The position numbers and the translations under genes are program-made. The notes beneath the pieces were generated by a model that was not told where the DNA came from, searched no databases, and worked only from the letters and a program-made list of their open reading frames with translations. DNA of 64,000 nucleotides, taken from positions 132,974,714 to 133,038,713 of the forward strand of contig CM057460.1 of NCBI GenBank assembly GCA_030035585.1, written 5' to 3'. This document shows positions 1 through 12,130 of this stretch, piece by piece (within the stretch, counting starts at the first letter, position 1; each line of letters begins with the position of its first letter). Source of the stretch: Dugong dugon (taxonomy: Eukaryota > Chordata > Mammalia > Sirenia > Dugongidae).

Positions 1-217
1 TTGTGAGTGATATGTACCTGATAACAATACTGTAATAAAAAAATGGAGAGATACAATTGGTGATTCTTCTTGGACAAGGAGGGGGAATTTGGAAATGTTT
101 AAAAGTGGGAATGCATGGAATACATGAACTTCAAGGTATTTTTGTAAGAATATTTCTTCTTAATCAAGAGATAGATACTTAGGTGCTACTTAAGCATTTG
201 TAATTAATTAATCACCT

Positions 218-439
218 GATATTATTAAACCCGTTGCTTTTGAGTCGATTCTGACTCATAACAATCCCACATGTATCAGAGCAGAACTGCACTTCATAGG
301 TTTTCAGTGACTTTAATCTTATGAAAGGGGATCTCCAGGCCTTTCTGTGGCACCATTGGGTGGATTCAAAGCACCAAACTTTCAGGTAGTAGCTGAGCTC
401 AAACTATTTGCACCACCCAGGGACTTTTAGATATTATTA
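218..439 (-). repeat. AfroSINE-type SINE, long variant, with TSD
   Basis: Minus-strand SINE body at 228-429. Its reverse complement has the tRNA-like head (the 'gcaccacccaggg' block at the right end), the body around 'ccaggcctttc', and the RTE-like tail (the 'tgagtcgattctgactca' block at the left). A perfect 10-bp direct repeat, gatattatta, flanks it at 218-227 and 430-439, as expected of LINE-mediated insertion. This is the longer form of the SINE, with an extra middle segment missing from the copies at 3.1 kb and 53.1 kb. The family name comes from recognition by eye. Confidence 0.85.
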
Positions 440-567
440 GCCATTATTCATTGTTATTCATTATCTCTAATATTTCACTAATATAGACATACATTCTGTT
501 GTAAATATGAGATATTTCATAATAATAAGTGATAGAAATTTTATTAGAAAAAGGTACAATATTTGGA

Positions 568-1170
568 AACATCATTATATATATGTGTTGTTGTCAGGTG
601 CCATGAAGTAGGTACCTACTAATAGTGACATTATGTACAACAGAACAAAAAACTTATTGGTCCTACACCATCCTCACAATTATTGTTATGCTTGAGCCCT
701 TTGTTGCAGCCACTGTGTCAATCCATCTTTTGAGAGTCTTCCTCTTTTTTGCTGACTTTCTGCTTTACCAAGCATGATGTCCTTAATGGATGTTTGCAGC
801 TCTTTCTTCTCATTTTAAGTCATGCCACATCAGCAAATGAAGGTCCTGACAGCTTGACTCCATCCACGTTATTAATGTGGCTCTACTTCGCGGAGGCAGC
901 TCTTTTCCAGTCATATTCTGAGTACCTTCCTAACTGAGCAGCTCATCTTCTGGCACTTTATCAGACAATGTTCCACTGCTCTTTATAAGGTTTTCACTGG
1001 CCATTTTTTTCAGAAGTAAACTGCCAGGTCCTTCTTCCTAGCTTGTTTTAGTCTGGAAGCTCAGCTGAAATCTGTCCACCAAGGGTGACCCTGCTGGTAT
1101 TTGAAATACTGGTGACATAGCTTCCAGTATCACAGCAACACACAAGCCACCAGAGTACAACAAACTGACA
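568..1170 (-). mobile_element. Internally deleted RTE (Bov-B-like) LINE
   Basis: The left part (568 to about 792) matches the RTE 3' end seen at 54250-54480 (shared 'gttgcagccactgtgtcaat' block). The right part (about 793-1170) matches the reverse complement of the RTE 5' region at 20165-20490 ('catagcttccagtatcac', 'aggtcctgacagctt'). The whole endonuclease-reverse transcriptase frame between them is missing. This is either a deletion copy or a member of a non-autonomous RTE-derived family that keeps both ends. No coding capacity remains. Confidence 0.8.
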
Positions 1171-1828
1171 GACACATAGTGGAATTAAATGTATGTTCGC
1201 AAAAATAAGCCTGTGTTCATACAAAAACCAACACTCACCATGCTAGATGGGAAGTTTCAGGATGAAGGTGAGAGTCGTTTCACATATGGTGAACGAAGGT
1301 TTCTCTGGTAGGTGACAATTTGAGCAGAGGCCTGAATAAAGTCAGGGAGCCGGCTAAACTGATGCAGATAGCTGTGGGAAGAATATTCTAGACAGAAAGA
1401 AAAGTCTATGTGTAAAAGGGGCTATTTTGAAGCATATTACTATTATGTTTGAATTTGCGCTAGTGAAGACTTGGCATTCTTCCTGAACAGACCAAGGCTG
1501 CAGGGGATAAAAGGGAAATCAAAATTGACGAAGCAGAGAAACAAAGAGAAATTATAGTGGGCATTTGTCAATTTGGGGCTATTCAACTGTCCAACATCTT
1601 AGTTGAGACAGAATTTAATCAACATAAACGTTACTCTGCTCCCATCTCACAGGACGTCACTCTGACATGCTAATAAAAATTGGAGGTAAAAAATTACAAA
1701 TAATTGTAAATGACTTGGTAAAATACACACCTTCTGAATGGTGGGAGAAAAATCCTACAAAAATAAATGGACTTGTCAACTTACGATACTTCTTGGTCTT
1801 CTAGAAGTCTGGGGTGTATTGGGATACC
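1171..1828. other. Mostly single-copy DNA with an L2 relic
   Basis: No open frame, RNA gene or young repeat is apparent. The block at about 1255-1440 ('gacaatttgagcagaggcctgaa', 'gaagaatattctagacagaa') resembles the antisense strand of the L2 LINE reverse-transcriptase region and is probably an old minus-strand L2 fragment. The rest is AT-rich and unrecognised. Confidence 0.45.
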
Positions 1829-1935
1829 CAAAAAAACCATGGCCATTGAGTTGATTCTGACTCACAGTGGCCTATAGGACAGAGTATAACTGCCCCATAG
1901 GGTGTCCAAGGAGTGGCCGATATCCCCTCTAAATG
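1829..1935 (-). repeat. AfroSINE fragment
   Basis: Only the 3' half of the SINE is present, on the minus strand: the RTE-like tail ('gagttgattctgactcacag') and the 'ggacagagtataactgcccc' block, ending near 'ggagtggcc'. The tRNA-like head is absent. No clear TSD. Confidence 0.8.
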
Positions 1936-2836
1936 AAAATAAAAGTTGATGGCAGAAAGAAACACACGTTTATTTGACTTTTGGACTTTGTAGAAAACAT
2001 CCACCATGTTTGGCTGGATTTCTTAACCCAGTTGCTGGGATAACTGAAAGGTGAGAGCTGTGAAAGGAGTCAAAAATAAAAAAGTCACTCCAGGTGGTCC
2101 AGACTGTAGTGCAAGCAGTTCTCACACTTGGCCCACATAACCCAACAAAAGCAATTTATTAAACACTAACATGTTGATGGCAGATCCAACATTGTATCTA
2201 TATAACCCTTAGCTAGCCCTAAATGAATGATGGCAGCGTATCGTGGAGTTTGGGAGAAAAAGCATGCCATCTTTGCCAAAGAATAGGGCATATAGATGTC
2301 AAGAGTGATTGAATCCAATGTAGCTTTACAAATAAGAAAATCTGACTATGGGATAGTGGCATGTAAGGAAGATCAGATCAGGTGAGAAAAATAAAGAAGC
2401 TACATTTTCAATGCTGAATGGATTGTGATTAAACTTCAACATAGCTTCATCTTGGGGTGTAAGAGTTGCTGAATACAGAAAAAAATCACACATGTAGAAA
2501 TGCAAAAAAGAAAAATAATTTATTCAACACTATACTAATTACATTTTATATACAAGTTGCTTAAATCAGCATTATTCTTACTGTAGGAAGAATAGCATTA
2601 CTTAGTTATTCATACTTTTGGAAGTCCTTAGTTGACCAAATAGCTCTTCATATAACAGAGTGGAAATTGTACATGGAGTAGGAAAATCAAGATCGTAAGC
2701 AAAGATGACTGACTTGGGTATCATCATGAACCAAGGTAATGTAAGAGCTGGTAGGAATAATAATAATAATACTGTAAATAGGATACCCAATGTACCAGTG
2801 AAAATTCTGGCACACTGGGCCAAATTTGCCATAAAC
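1936..2836. other. Unannotated AT-rich DNA
   Basis: No repeat or gene recognised. A short minus-strand frame at 2602-2832 has a hydrophobic stretch partly encoded by a TAA/TTA triplet run near 2757-2771. It has no family resemblance and is treated as chance. Confidence 0.4.
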
Positions 2837-3059
2837 TAAGAAAAAAAAAAAAAAACCCAACCCATTGCTGTCAAGTCAATTCCAACTCACAGTGACCCTG
2901 TAGGACAGAGTAGAACTGCCCCCATAGGGTTTCCAAGGCTGTAAATCTTTAAGGGAGCAGACTGCCACATCTTTTCCCTACAGAATAGCTGGCGGGTTCA
3001 AACCACCAAACTTTTGGTTAGCAGCCGAGCACTTTAACCACTGTACCACCAGGGCTCCT
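2837..3059 (-). repeat. AfroSINE, long variant
   Basis: Minus-strand SINE with a poly-A tail (poly-T in reverse complement; A run at 2840-2856), the tail 'gtcaagtcaattccaactca', the 'ggacagagtagaactgccc' block, the extra middle segment of the long form, and a complete tRNA-like head ending 'accaccagggctcct'. A second SINE lies just to the right. Confidence 0.88.
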
Positions 3060-3060
3060 A

Positions 3061-3244
3061 ACTTTGCCCTGTTGGGTTGTTGTGTGCCGTTGAGTTGATT
3101 CCAACTCATACTGACCCTGTAAGACAGGGTAGAACTGCCCCCATAGGGTTTCCAAGGAGCGGCTAGTGAATTTGAACTGTCTACCTTTTGGTTAGCAGCC
3201 TGAGCTCTTAACCACTTCGCCACCAGGGCTCCTACTTTGCCCTG
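3061..3244 (-). repeat. AfroSINE, short variant, with TSD
   Basis: Minus-strand short-form SINE at 3072-3233: tail, body, then head directly, without the long-form insert. It is flanked by an 11-bp direct repeat, actttgccctg, at 3061-3071 and 3234-3244. It landed immediately beside the long-form SINE at 2837-3059, so this pair shows both length variants side by side. Confidence 0.9.
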
Positions 3245-5080
3245 GGGAAAATAAATTATACTGCATTTTAATGTCTCAAAGTGTCAATTTACTTTGAAAT
3301 ATAGAGTTAATAGGTGCTTCCCTACTGATTCACTTTCGGCCAATATGCCTTAATTCATCAAAACAAGTTTGAGTTTTAAGATATTCTAACTAGATTTCCA
3401 TGTTGTTGGATCTACAATATTGTTTTCCTCAGTGCATTCTTTCAAGCGTGCAGCAGTTTTTGAATACATACTAATATTCCAGTTAATGCTCTAGGTGCTG
3501 TGTATATGTTGGTGTACAAAACAGGAGTGATATTTGTTCTCAAGAAGGACAGGCATGCATTAAGGAACATGATACTGTTGACATTGGTTCATTTTTCTAA
3601 AATTAATCTGACTTAATAAACTACATTTTAGACTCATGTAGAACAGTGGTGTTGAAGTATATTCTAGTTTTCTGCATCTACTTGGTATTTAATAATATAT
3701 CTGTTAGCTGTTTATATTGTATGCAAATACACAGAATAAGGTCTGGAAGCATACAAAGCTAAGAACATTAGCCCATATAGGGACTTGGAGGATCAGTAGA
3801 GCTGAATAAGAACTTTAGATTTACTTACATTTTTAAAAAAGTTTTATAGTGAGGATGTGTTGAAGAATTACCTCCATATCTCAAAGGTCCCTTACAATTC
3901 CTGTTGTTGAGGAAATGTCGCATGTTCCTTGCCAGATTACAAAAGGTTAACCAGAGTTTCTCTGCCTGGAACATAGATTCATAATCTAACATTTTATTTC
4001 ATATATGACCTAACACCAGGCAAAGGGATACAGAATAACATTTGCCTGCTAGAGTTCTCCTTAATGTAGTTTTCAGTTTAAGAATATTTATTGTCTCTTT
4101 TTGTGATCTTTAAAGAGACCAAACTGAAGATCAGTTTAAAACAAGCCACAATAAAACCGATTTATCTCAACTACTAAAGGGACTAATGTACTAGAAACTA
4201 TTAGTGACAAAGTCTTAGTAGATACACCAAAAATCCTATTTAAAAATTGCTCATTTCAGTATGCAGTGTTCAGTTTAATAGAATACAAGACTAAGCTAGA
4301 AATTTGGACTGATTTATGTAAATCTGACTTATTCTATATAAATGAGATATGTGGCTTAAGCCAGTTATTGACCTCTGAAATTTTCTTGGCTTTCTCTGGG
4401 TTTATTTAAAATGCAATGAAAATTGAAGAAAAGTACCAGTAAATGTATCACTTTATCTAAAAGATTCCTAAGATTTGACATAATTTAATGACTTTGGAAT
4501 TGGATAAAATATTAAAAACTGAGGGAAGGGGGTTGTGTTAAAAAAGCAATACATTGGTGTTAGTGCATATTCTATAATCTTTTCCTTGATACACACAAAG
4601 TGTCAGAAATAGGAAACTGAGGAGTTGAGAGTTCACAGTGTTTCAAGGCATAGATATAAACTGGAATAGCAGTAAATGAGAGCAATTTAAACCACAGGCA
4701 AAACAAAATGTTGAATATTATTAAATGTTAAAAAAAAAAAAGAAGTAAAAAATTGTCAGAAGACATTTTTTAATTTTTATAAAATGGAGCCAAAATACAA
4801 AACGTTGATTCAGCAAATAAGTAATAATAAATGAATACCTGTGTGATCTCTATGTGTTGTCACTGTGTTTCTCTGATAACAATGAGTTCAAGCAGCTTCT
4901 CAATACCCTTATGTCCTATGTCCTCCCCAGCCTGGGCACACTAGCCTTCTTCCTGTTCCTTATGCATACCAAACGCAACTCAACTTCACAGCTTTTCTAC
5001 TTACTTTAATCTTTGCCTTGCTTACTGTCTCAATTCTTTTAGTTCTCTGCTCAAAGGGCACATATCATTGAGTGTTTTCT
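3245..5080. other. Single-copy AT-rich DNA, possible L2 scrap
   Basis: No gene is supported. At about 3480-3560 the block 'gctctaggtgctgtgtat...gtgtacaaaacagg' resembles the antisense L2 3' region, but is too eroded to be sure. A pure A run lies near 4730-4741. The remainder is AT-rich and unrecognised. Confidence 0.4.
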
Positions 5081-5286
5081 GTTGTTTTTAGTTGCCATTG
5101 AGTGGATTCTGACTCCTGGCGACCCCATGTCAGCAGAGTAGCACAGCTCCATGGGGTTTTCAATGCTGTGAGCTTTCAGAAGCAGATCTACAGGCCTATC
5201 TTCCAAGGTGCCTCTTGGTGAGTCTGAACCACCAACCTTTTGGCTAGTGGTCATAGGCTTAACCATTTGCACCACCTAGGACTCCT
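5081..5286 (-). repeat. AfroSINE, long variant
   Basis: Minus-strand copy with the tail 'gccattgagtggattctgac', the long-form middle ('tttcagaagcagatctacag') and a head ending 'caccacctaggactcct'. Its many substitutions suggest an older copy. Confidence 0.85.
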
Positions 5287-5309
5287 GAATTCTTCCCAAA
5301 TTGCTAAAA

Positions 5310-5455
5310 TACTAAACCCCACATCCCACCCCAAATACCACCAGCAGCAACAAGACCATGGCCACAATAACCACTGTCACCACCACCTTCACTTCCATTG
5401 CTGCTAGCCCAGCCCCAATCCTGCCCCCAGCCCCACTGCCGCCATGACCACTACC
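5310..5455. repeat. CCA/CAC-rich low-complexity tract
   Basis: A GC-richer stretch dominated by imperfect CCA, CAC and CAG triplets, set in AT-rich DNA. It produces overlapping short frames on both strands (Gly/Val-rich on the minus strand) that are composition artefacts. Confidence 0.6.
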
Positions 5456-5539
5456 ACAACTGTCCAGCCTCTTTGCAGGCTTTGTTTCTCTACTGTGAAT
5501 ATCACCACCTAATATATTACATAATGTTTCTTTCATTTC

Positions 5540-5690
5540 TCTTTTCTTCCACTGGATTTGTAAGTCTCATAGCAGCTAAGACTTTGTTTGGTTCATGGAT
5601 GTATCTCTAGTCACTAGAAGAAAGAGTGAAGTTTGGCATTTATAAGACATTCAATAAATTTTTGTGGATTCAATGAACAAATGATTTTTC
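5540..5690 (+). repeat. L2 LINE 3' end
   Basis: Plus-strand relic with the usual L2 3' layout: a 'gactttgtttggttcatgg' block, 'gtatctctagtcactagaa', then 'cattcaataaatttttgtgg' and a final 'tcaatgaacaaatga'. Eroded, as expected for a mammalian-wide element. Confidence 0.6.
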
Positions 5691-5934
5691 CTTCATATAT
5701 AAAGCAACTTTTATCAAAATTATTTTTCTATACAGTCTATACTTTCCACTTTGATAATATAAAATTCTATTTTAGTATAGATTTATATAAATTCTCTTAA
5801 TTGCATTTTCTTTTGGCTCTTCTTGAAGTACTAACATATTGTTTTAATATCTGCAATTTTTTAATGTATCTCAAGAACTTGTAGAGTAAAGCTCACATCT
5901 TTGTTTTTCAATTTTGGTTACCTAAGCTATTTTT

Positions 5935-6889
5935 TTTTCCTTTTTTTTAATTTTTTTTATTGTACTTCAGGTGAAGGCTTACAGAACAAAATAGTTTCTC
6001 GTTTAACAGTTAGTACACATGCTGCCCTATGACAATGGTTAACAACCTCATAACACATCAACACACTCCTTACTCAACCTTAGGTTCCCTATCACCAGCT
6101 TCCTTGTCCCCTTCTGCCTTCTGGCCCTTGTCACTGGACTCCTGTACCTCATTAGTCTCATTTGGTTTTACGGGGCTGTCTACTCCCAGGCTGAACAGTG
6201 AACCTCGGAGGTAACTTCACCACTGAGCTAAAAGGGTGTCTGGGGGCCATACTCTCGAGGTTTCTCCAGTCTCCTTTAGGCCAGTAAATCTGGTCTTTCT
6301 TTTGTGAGTTAGAACCATGCTCTACATCCTTCTCCAGCTCTGTCCAGAACCCTCTGTTGTGATCCTGGTCAGAGCAGTCAGTGGTGGTAGCCAGGCACCA
6401 TCTAGCTGTACTGGACTCAGTCCGGTGGAGGCCTTGGTAGCTTTGGACAATTAGTCCTTCAGACTAATCTTTTCCTTGTATCCTGTTCTCTTCATTCTCC
6501 CTTGCTCCTGAAGGGATGAGACCAGTGGAGTATCTTAGATGGCCGCTCACAGGCTTTGAAGACCCCAGACACTACTCACCAAGGCAGAATGTAGAGCATT
6601 GTCTTTATAAGTTGAGTCATGCCAAATGAGCTAGATGTTCCCCGAGACCATGGTCCCCACAGCCCTCTGCCCAGAAATTCAGTCTCTCAGGGAGTTTGGA
6701 TGTGTCTATGGGCTTCAATGACCTTTCCTTGTACAGGTTGTGCTAGTTTCCCCTGTATTGTGTACTGTCTCACACTTCACCCAAGATACCACTTATCTAT
6801 TGCCTATTTATTATTTCCCCCTCACCACTCCCATCCCTGGTAACCAACAAAGATTGTTACATTTTGTGTGGGAACTTTTTCATGGGTTT
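5935..6889 (-). other. Copy B L1 3' UTR and poly-A tail
   Basis: Runs from just after the ORF2 stop to the T-rich block at 5931-5960 (the poly-A tail on the minus strand). It holds the ~100-bp terminal unit ('gaaggcttacagaacaaaat', 'actgtt'-type ending) only once. In copies C and F of this window the same unit is present twice around an A-rich spacer. The 0.95-kb length exceeds the roughly 0.5-kb 3' UTR of primate L1. Confidence 0.85.
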
Positions 6890-9800
6890 TTAAAATACAG
6901 GTCTCATACAATATTTGTCCTTTTGTGATTGACTTATTTCACTCAGCATAATGTCCTCCAGTTTCATCCATGTTACGAGATGCTTCACAGTTTCATTGTT
7001 GTTCTTTCTCATTGCATAGTATTCCATTGTGTGTATGTACCATAGTTTGTTAATCCATTCATCTGTTGATGGGCATCTAGGTTGTTTCCATCGTTTTGTT
7101 ATTGTGAACAATGCTGCCATGAACATAGGTGTGCATATGTCTATTTGAGTGACAACTCTTATTTCTCTAGGATATATTCCTAGGAGTGGGATTGCTGGAT
7201 CGAATGGTATGTCTATTTCTAGCTTTCTGAGGAAGCACCATATCATTTTCCAAAATGGTTGTATCATTTTGCATTCCCACCAGCAGTGCATAAGAGTTCT
7301 GATCTTCCCGCAGGCACTCCAGCATTTGTTATTTCCAGTGTTTTTGAATCGCGTCAGTAATGCTGGGGTGAGATGGTATCTCATTGTGGTTTTAATTTGC
7401 ATTTCTCTAATGGCTAGTCATCAAGAGCATTTCCTCATGTGTCTGTTGGCCATTTGAATGTCTTCTTTGGTGAAATGTCTGCTCATTTCTTTGCCCATTT
7501 TTTAATAGGATTATTTGTCTTTTGTGTAGCGGTGTTGGATTTTCTTGTAGATGATGGAGATTAGACCTTTGTCTGACTTGTACTGTCCAAAAATTTTTTC
7601 CCAGTCTTTCGGTTCTCTTTTTATTCTTTTGGTGAAGTCTTTTGAAGAGCATACGTGTTTGATTTTTTAGAAGATCCCAGTTATCTAGCTTAACTGTTGG
7701 GTTTTGTGCGTTGATGGTTATGGTTTGTATCCTGTTAATGCCATGTATTAAGGCCTGAAGTGTTGGTCCTATTTTTTCTTCCGTGAACTTGAAAGTTTTA
7801 GGCTTTATATTCAGGACTTTGATTCATTTTGAAGTAGTTTTTGTATACGGTGTGAGGTATGGGTTCTGTTTCATTTTTTTGCAAATGGATATCCAGTTTT
7901 GCCAGCACCATTTGTTAAAAAGACTGTCTTTTACCCATCTGATGGACTTTGGGCCCTTGTCGAAGAGCAGGTGACCATAGGTGGATGGATTTACATCTGG
8001 GTTCTCAATTCTGTTCCATTGGTCAATGTATCTGTCGTTGTACCAGTACCAGGCTGTTCTGACTACTGTAACTCTATAGTAGGTTCTCAGGTCAGGTAGT
8101 GTGAGTCCTCAAGCTTTCTTCTTCTTCTTCAGTAGTGCTTTACTTATTTGGAGCTTCTTCCCTTTCCACATAAAGTTAATGATTCCTTTTTCCATCTCTT
8201 TGAAGAATGTTGTTGGTATTTGGATTGGGATTGCATTGTATTTGTAAATTGCTTTGGGTAGAATTGTCATTTACACAATGTTGAGTCTGCCTATCCATGA
8301 GCATGGTATGTTTTTCCATTTATGTAGATCCCTTTGGGTTTCATGCAGTAGTGCTTTGTAGTTTTCTTTGTATAGGTCTTTTACATCCCTGGTCAGATTT
8401 ATTCCTAAGTATTTATCTTTTTAGGGGCTATTGAAAATGGTATTGTTTTCCTGATTTCCTTTTCATTATTCTCCTTATTAGTGTATAGGAATCCAGCTGA
8501 TTTCTGAGTATTTATCTTCTATCCTGCTACTCTGCTGAATCTTTCTATTAGTTCCAGTAGATTTCTCGTGGAGTCCTTAGGGTTTTCTATGTATAGTATC
8601 ATATCATCTGCAAACAGGGACAGTTTAACTTCTTCATTACCCATTTAGATGCCCCTTATTTCTTTTTCTTGCCTTATTGCTCTAACTAGAATTTCCAGCA
8701 CAATGTTAAATAGGAGTGGTGATAAATGGCATCCTTGTCTTGTTCTTGTTTTCAAGGGGAATGTTTTCAGCCTGTCTCCATTAAGAATGATGTTGGCCAT
8801 TGGTTTTGCATAGATGCCCTTTACTAAGTTGAGAAATTTCCCTTCTATACTTATTTCATATAGAGTTTTGATCAGGAATGGGTGTTGGACTTTCTCAAAT
8901 GCCTTTTCTGCATCAACTGAGATGATCATGTGATTCTTTTCTTTCCTTTTATTTATGTGGTGGATTGCGTTGATTGATTTTCTACTGTTGAACCATCCTT
9001 GCATACCTGGTATGAATCCTACTTGGTCGTGGTGTATTATTTTTTTGATATGATGCTGAATTATATTGTCTAGAATTTTGTTCAGAATTTTTGCATCTAT
9101 ATTCATGAGAGATATTGGACTGTAATTTTCTTTTTCTGTGATGTCTTTGCCTGCTTTTGGTATCAGCGTTATACTTGCTTCATAGAATGAATTTGGTAGT
9201 GTTGCTTCCTCTTCTACGCTCTGAAATAGCTTGAGTAGTACTGGTACAAGCTCTTCTGTAAATGTTTTGTAGAATTCTCCACTGAAGCCATCTGGGCCAG
9301 GGATTTTTTTGGTTGGGATTTTTTTTATTACCTTTTCAATCTCTTCTCTTGTTAAGGGTCTGCTCAGATTTTCAACATCACTTTGTTGTACTTTGGGTAG
9401 GTAGTGTGTTTCTAGAAATTTAACCATTTCCTCTAGGTTTTCAAATTTGCTGGAGTATAGTTTTTCATAATATTCTGTTATAATCCTTTTTATTTCAGTT
9501 GGGTCTGTTTTAATGTCCCCCATTTCATTTCTTATTTAGATGATTTGTGTCCTCTCCTGTTTTTCTTTTGTGAGTCTGGCCAGCGGTTTATCGATTTTGT
9601 TGATTCTTTCAATGAACCAACTTTCAGTTTTGTTGATTCTTTCTATTGGTTTTCTGTTCTCTATTTCATTTATTTCTGCTCTGACCTTTACTATTTCCTT
9701 TCTTCCAGTGGCTGTGGGCTTTTTTTGCTGTTCTCTTTCTATTTGTTTGAGTTCTGTAGTTAATGTTTTGATTTTATCCCTTTCTTCTTTTTTGATATGT

Positions 9801-10712
9801 GCATCTATTGCTATAAATTGTCCTCTGAGGACTGCGTTTCCTGTGTCCCAAATGATTTGGTATGATGTGTTTTCATTCTCATTGGATTCTAGGAATTTTT
9901 TGCTTCCATCTCTGATTTCTTTTATACCCACTGATGTGTAAGCAGGGTATTATTCAGTTTCCATGTAGTTGATTTTTTTTTTCCTTTCTCTTTCTATTGT
10001 TAATTTCTATCTTCATGGCATTGTGGTCAGAGAAGATACTTTGAATTATCTCAACGTTTTGGATCTTGTCGATGATTGCTCTGTGGCCTAAGGTGTGGTC
10101 TACTCTGGAGAACATTCCATGTACATTTGAAAAGAATGTGTAATTTGCAGCAGTTGGATGGAGTGTTCTATATATGTCTGTGAGGTCCAGTTGGCTGATT
10201 GTGCCCTTTAGGTCTTCTGTATCTTTGCAGAGTTTCTTCTTAGTTGTTCTGTCCTTTACCAAGCGTGGTGTGTTGAAGTCTCCTACTATTATTGTGGAAC
10301 TGTCAATTTCTCTTTTCAGTGTTGTTAGAGTTTGTTTTATGTATTTTGGTGCCTTGTCACTGGGTGTGAAGATGTTTATTATTGTTATGTCTTCATGATG
10401 GATCCTCCCCTTAATCCTTATATAGTGTACTTCTTTGTCTTTTATGGTGGATTTTGTTTTAAAGTCTATTTTCTCTGAGATTAGAATTGCCACTCCTGTT
10501 CTTTTTTGGTAGTTTTTAGCTTGATATATTTTTTTCCAATCTTTGGCTTTTAATAAATTCACATCTTTGTTTCTAAGGTGTGTCTCTTGTAGACAGCATA
10601 TTGATGGATCTTGTTTTCTTATCCATTCTGTCACTCTCCGTCTCTTTATAGGTGCACTGAGTCCATTTACATTCAGTGTAATTATTGATAGATGTGAGTT
10701 TGTTGCTGTCAT
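6890..10712 (-). pseudogene. L1 ORF2 (endonuclease-reverse transcriptase), copy B, broken
   Basis: Encoded the L1 protein that nicks target DNA and copies L1 RNA in place. The start is an ATG at 10712 opening with MTATNSHLS, typical of L1. The endonuclease domain (10712-9954, 252 aa) is one open stretch with the CLQET, GDFN and SDH motifs. A frameshift after it moves reading to 9931-9536 and, past a stop near 9533, to the reverse transcriptase part at 9523-8645. A stop near 8642 precedes the FADD active-site box (8603-8614), which survives in sequence. The Cys-containing C-terminus continues at 7402-6890. The full span of about 1,274 codons equals the normal L1 ORF2 length, so damage is small indels and stops, not large deletions. 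Confidence 0.92.
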
Positions 10713-11098
10713 TTTGTTGTGCTTTTTTTTTTGTGGTGCTGAATTTTTCTTTGTTCTTCTTACTCTCTTTTGCTGAGATACTTTTGTTTGTGGATTTATT
10801 TTTTCATTTCTTTTGTATTTGTTTTTACCAAGACTTCATGTTTTTTGTCTTTATTTTTATGAGTCTGTTTGTTAACTCTCTTTGTGTTTACCATGAATTT
10901 TACCCTTATCTTTCTAAGTTTGAAGTAGTCCACCATTACTTGGTATCGCCTTGCCTTCCTCTCCATTAGAAGGTTCTATACCTATGCCGTTTATTCCCTC
11001 TTTCATTGTTTTGATGTTGTTGTCATCCATCGATTGACTGCTCTGATTCCCTGTTGTATTTCTTTTGGTTTTGGATAGTCCTCAAGAGTTCATTTCCT

Positions 11099-12130
11099 AG
11101 ATTGGTATCTGGCTTGTACGATCCTGCATCCTAGGTTCTGCCTGTGAGCTGAAGCTGTTTGTCCTCAGATAGAAGAACTCCCTTTAATAATTCTTGTAAG
11201 TTTGTTTTGACTTTTATTTATTCCCTTAATTTCTGTTTATCTGGAAATGACCTAATTTCACCATCGAATTTGCATGAGAGTTTTGCAGGACATACTCTCC
11301 TTGGCTGACAATTTTTTCCTTTCAAGATTTTATATATGTTATCCCATTGCCTTCGTGCCTGCATGGTTTCTGCTGAATAACCTGAGCTTAGTCTTATTGT
11401 TTCTCTTCTGTATGTGACTTCTTGTTTTTCATCAGCTGCTCTCAGGATTCTTTGTTTGTCTTTGGTTTTGGCGAGTGTGAATATGATATGCCTTGATGAT
11501 TTTCTTTCGGGGTCTCTTCTATATAGGGTTTGTTGAGCTTCTTGGATGGCCAGCCTTTCATCTTTCATGATATTGGGAAAGTTTTCTGTCAGCAGTTCCT
11601 CAATGATCCTCTCTGTGTTTTCTATTTTCTCCCCCTGTTATGGAATTCCAATCACTCATAAATTTTTGCTTTTAATTGTGTCCCACATAACTCTCAGGGT
11701 CTCTTTATTTTTCTTTGTTCTTTTTTCTGAGTTTTCCTCAAACAGTGTTGTATCCAAGTGTTTGTCTTCAGTTCCACTGATCCTGTCTTCCACAGTTTCA
11801 TATCTGCTTGTCAGCCCTTCTATGACATCATCCATTTCTGAAATCTTGTTATTTATCTTTTGGATTTCTAATTGTTGTTTTTTTTATAACTTCTAGTTGT
11901 GAGTTTATTTTGGCATTTTGTTCCTGCATTATTTTCCTGAATTCTTCCAATTTTTTGTCTGTATTTTCCATGAATTTGTCTATTTTTTCCTCATGTTTGT
12001 CAGCTTTTTGCCTCAGTTCTTGGAGAATTCCGAGTATTAGAGACTTGCATTCCCTATCAGGTAGTTCTAGTGCATTTTCTTCCACAGGAGAGTCATCTGG
12101 TGTTTTATTTTGGACGCCTACTAGAACCAT
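11099..12130 (-). pseudogene. L1 ORF1 (RNA-binding chaperone), copy B, broken
   Basis: Encoded the trimeric coiled-coil RNA-binding protein of the L1 particle. The start is taken at 12130, by alignment with the other copies whose proteins begin near a QNKTPDD motif; the upstream ATG is followed at once by TGA in copies A and B. The heptad-like Lys/Glu-rich N-terminus runs to about 11849. A frameshift splits it from the RNA-binding and C-terminal part (11568-11218, with the RPRHI-like segment RKSSRHIIF and the RRQWDNIYK region). A stop near 11218 and further shifts end it close to 11099. The span fits the usual ~338 codons. Confidence 0.88.

Noticed and set aside
2602-2832. 76-codon minus-strand frame with a hydrophobic stretch
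   Set aside because: Part of the hydrophobic run comes from a TAA/TTA triplet repeat; no family resemblance, and the frame starts at the edge of a SINE.
5312-5536. Gly/Val-rich minus-strand frame and opposing plus-strand frame
   Set aside because: Both arise from the CCA/CAC low-complexity tract.
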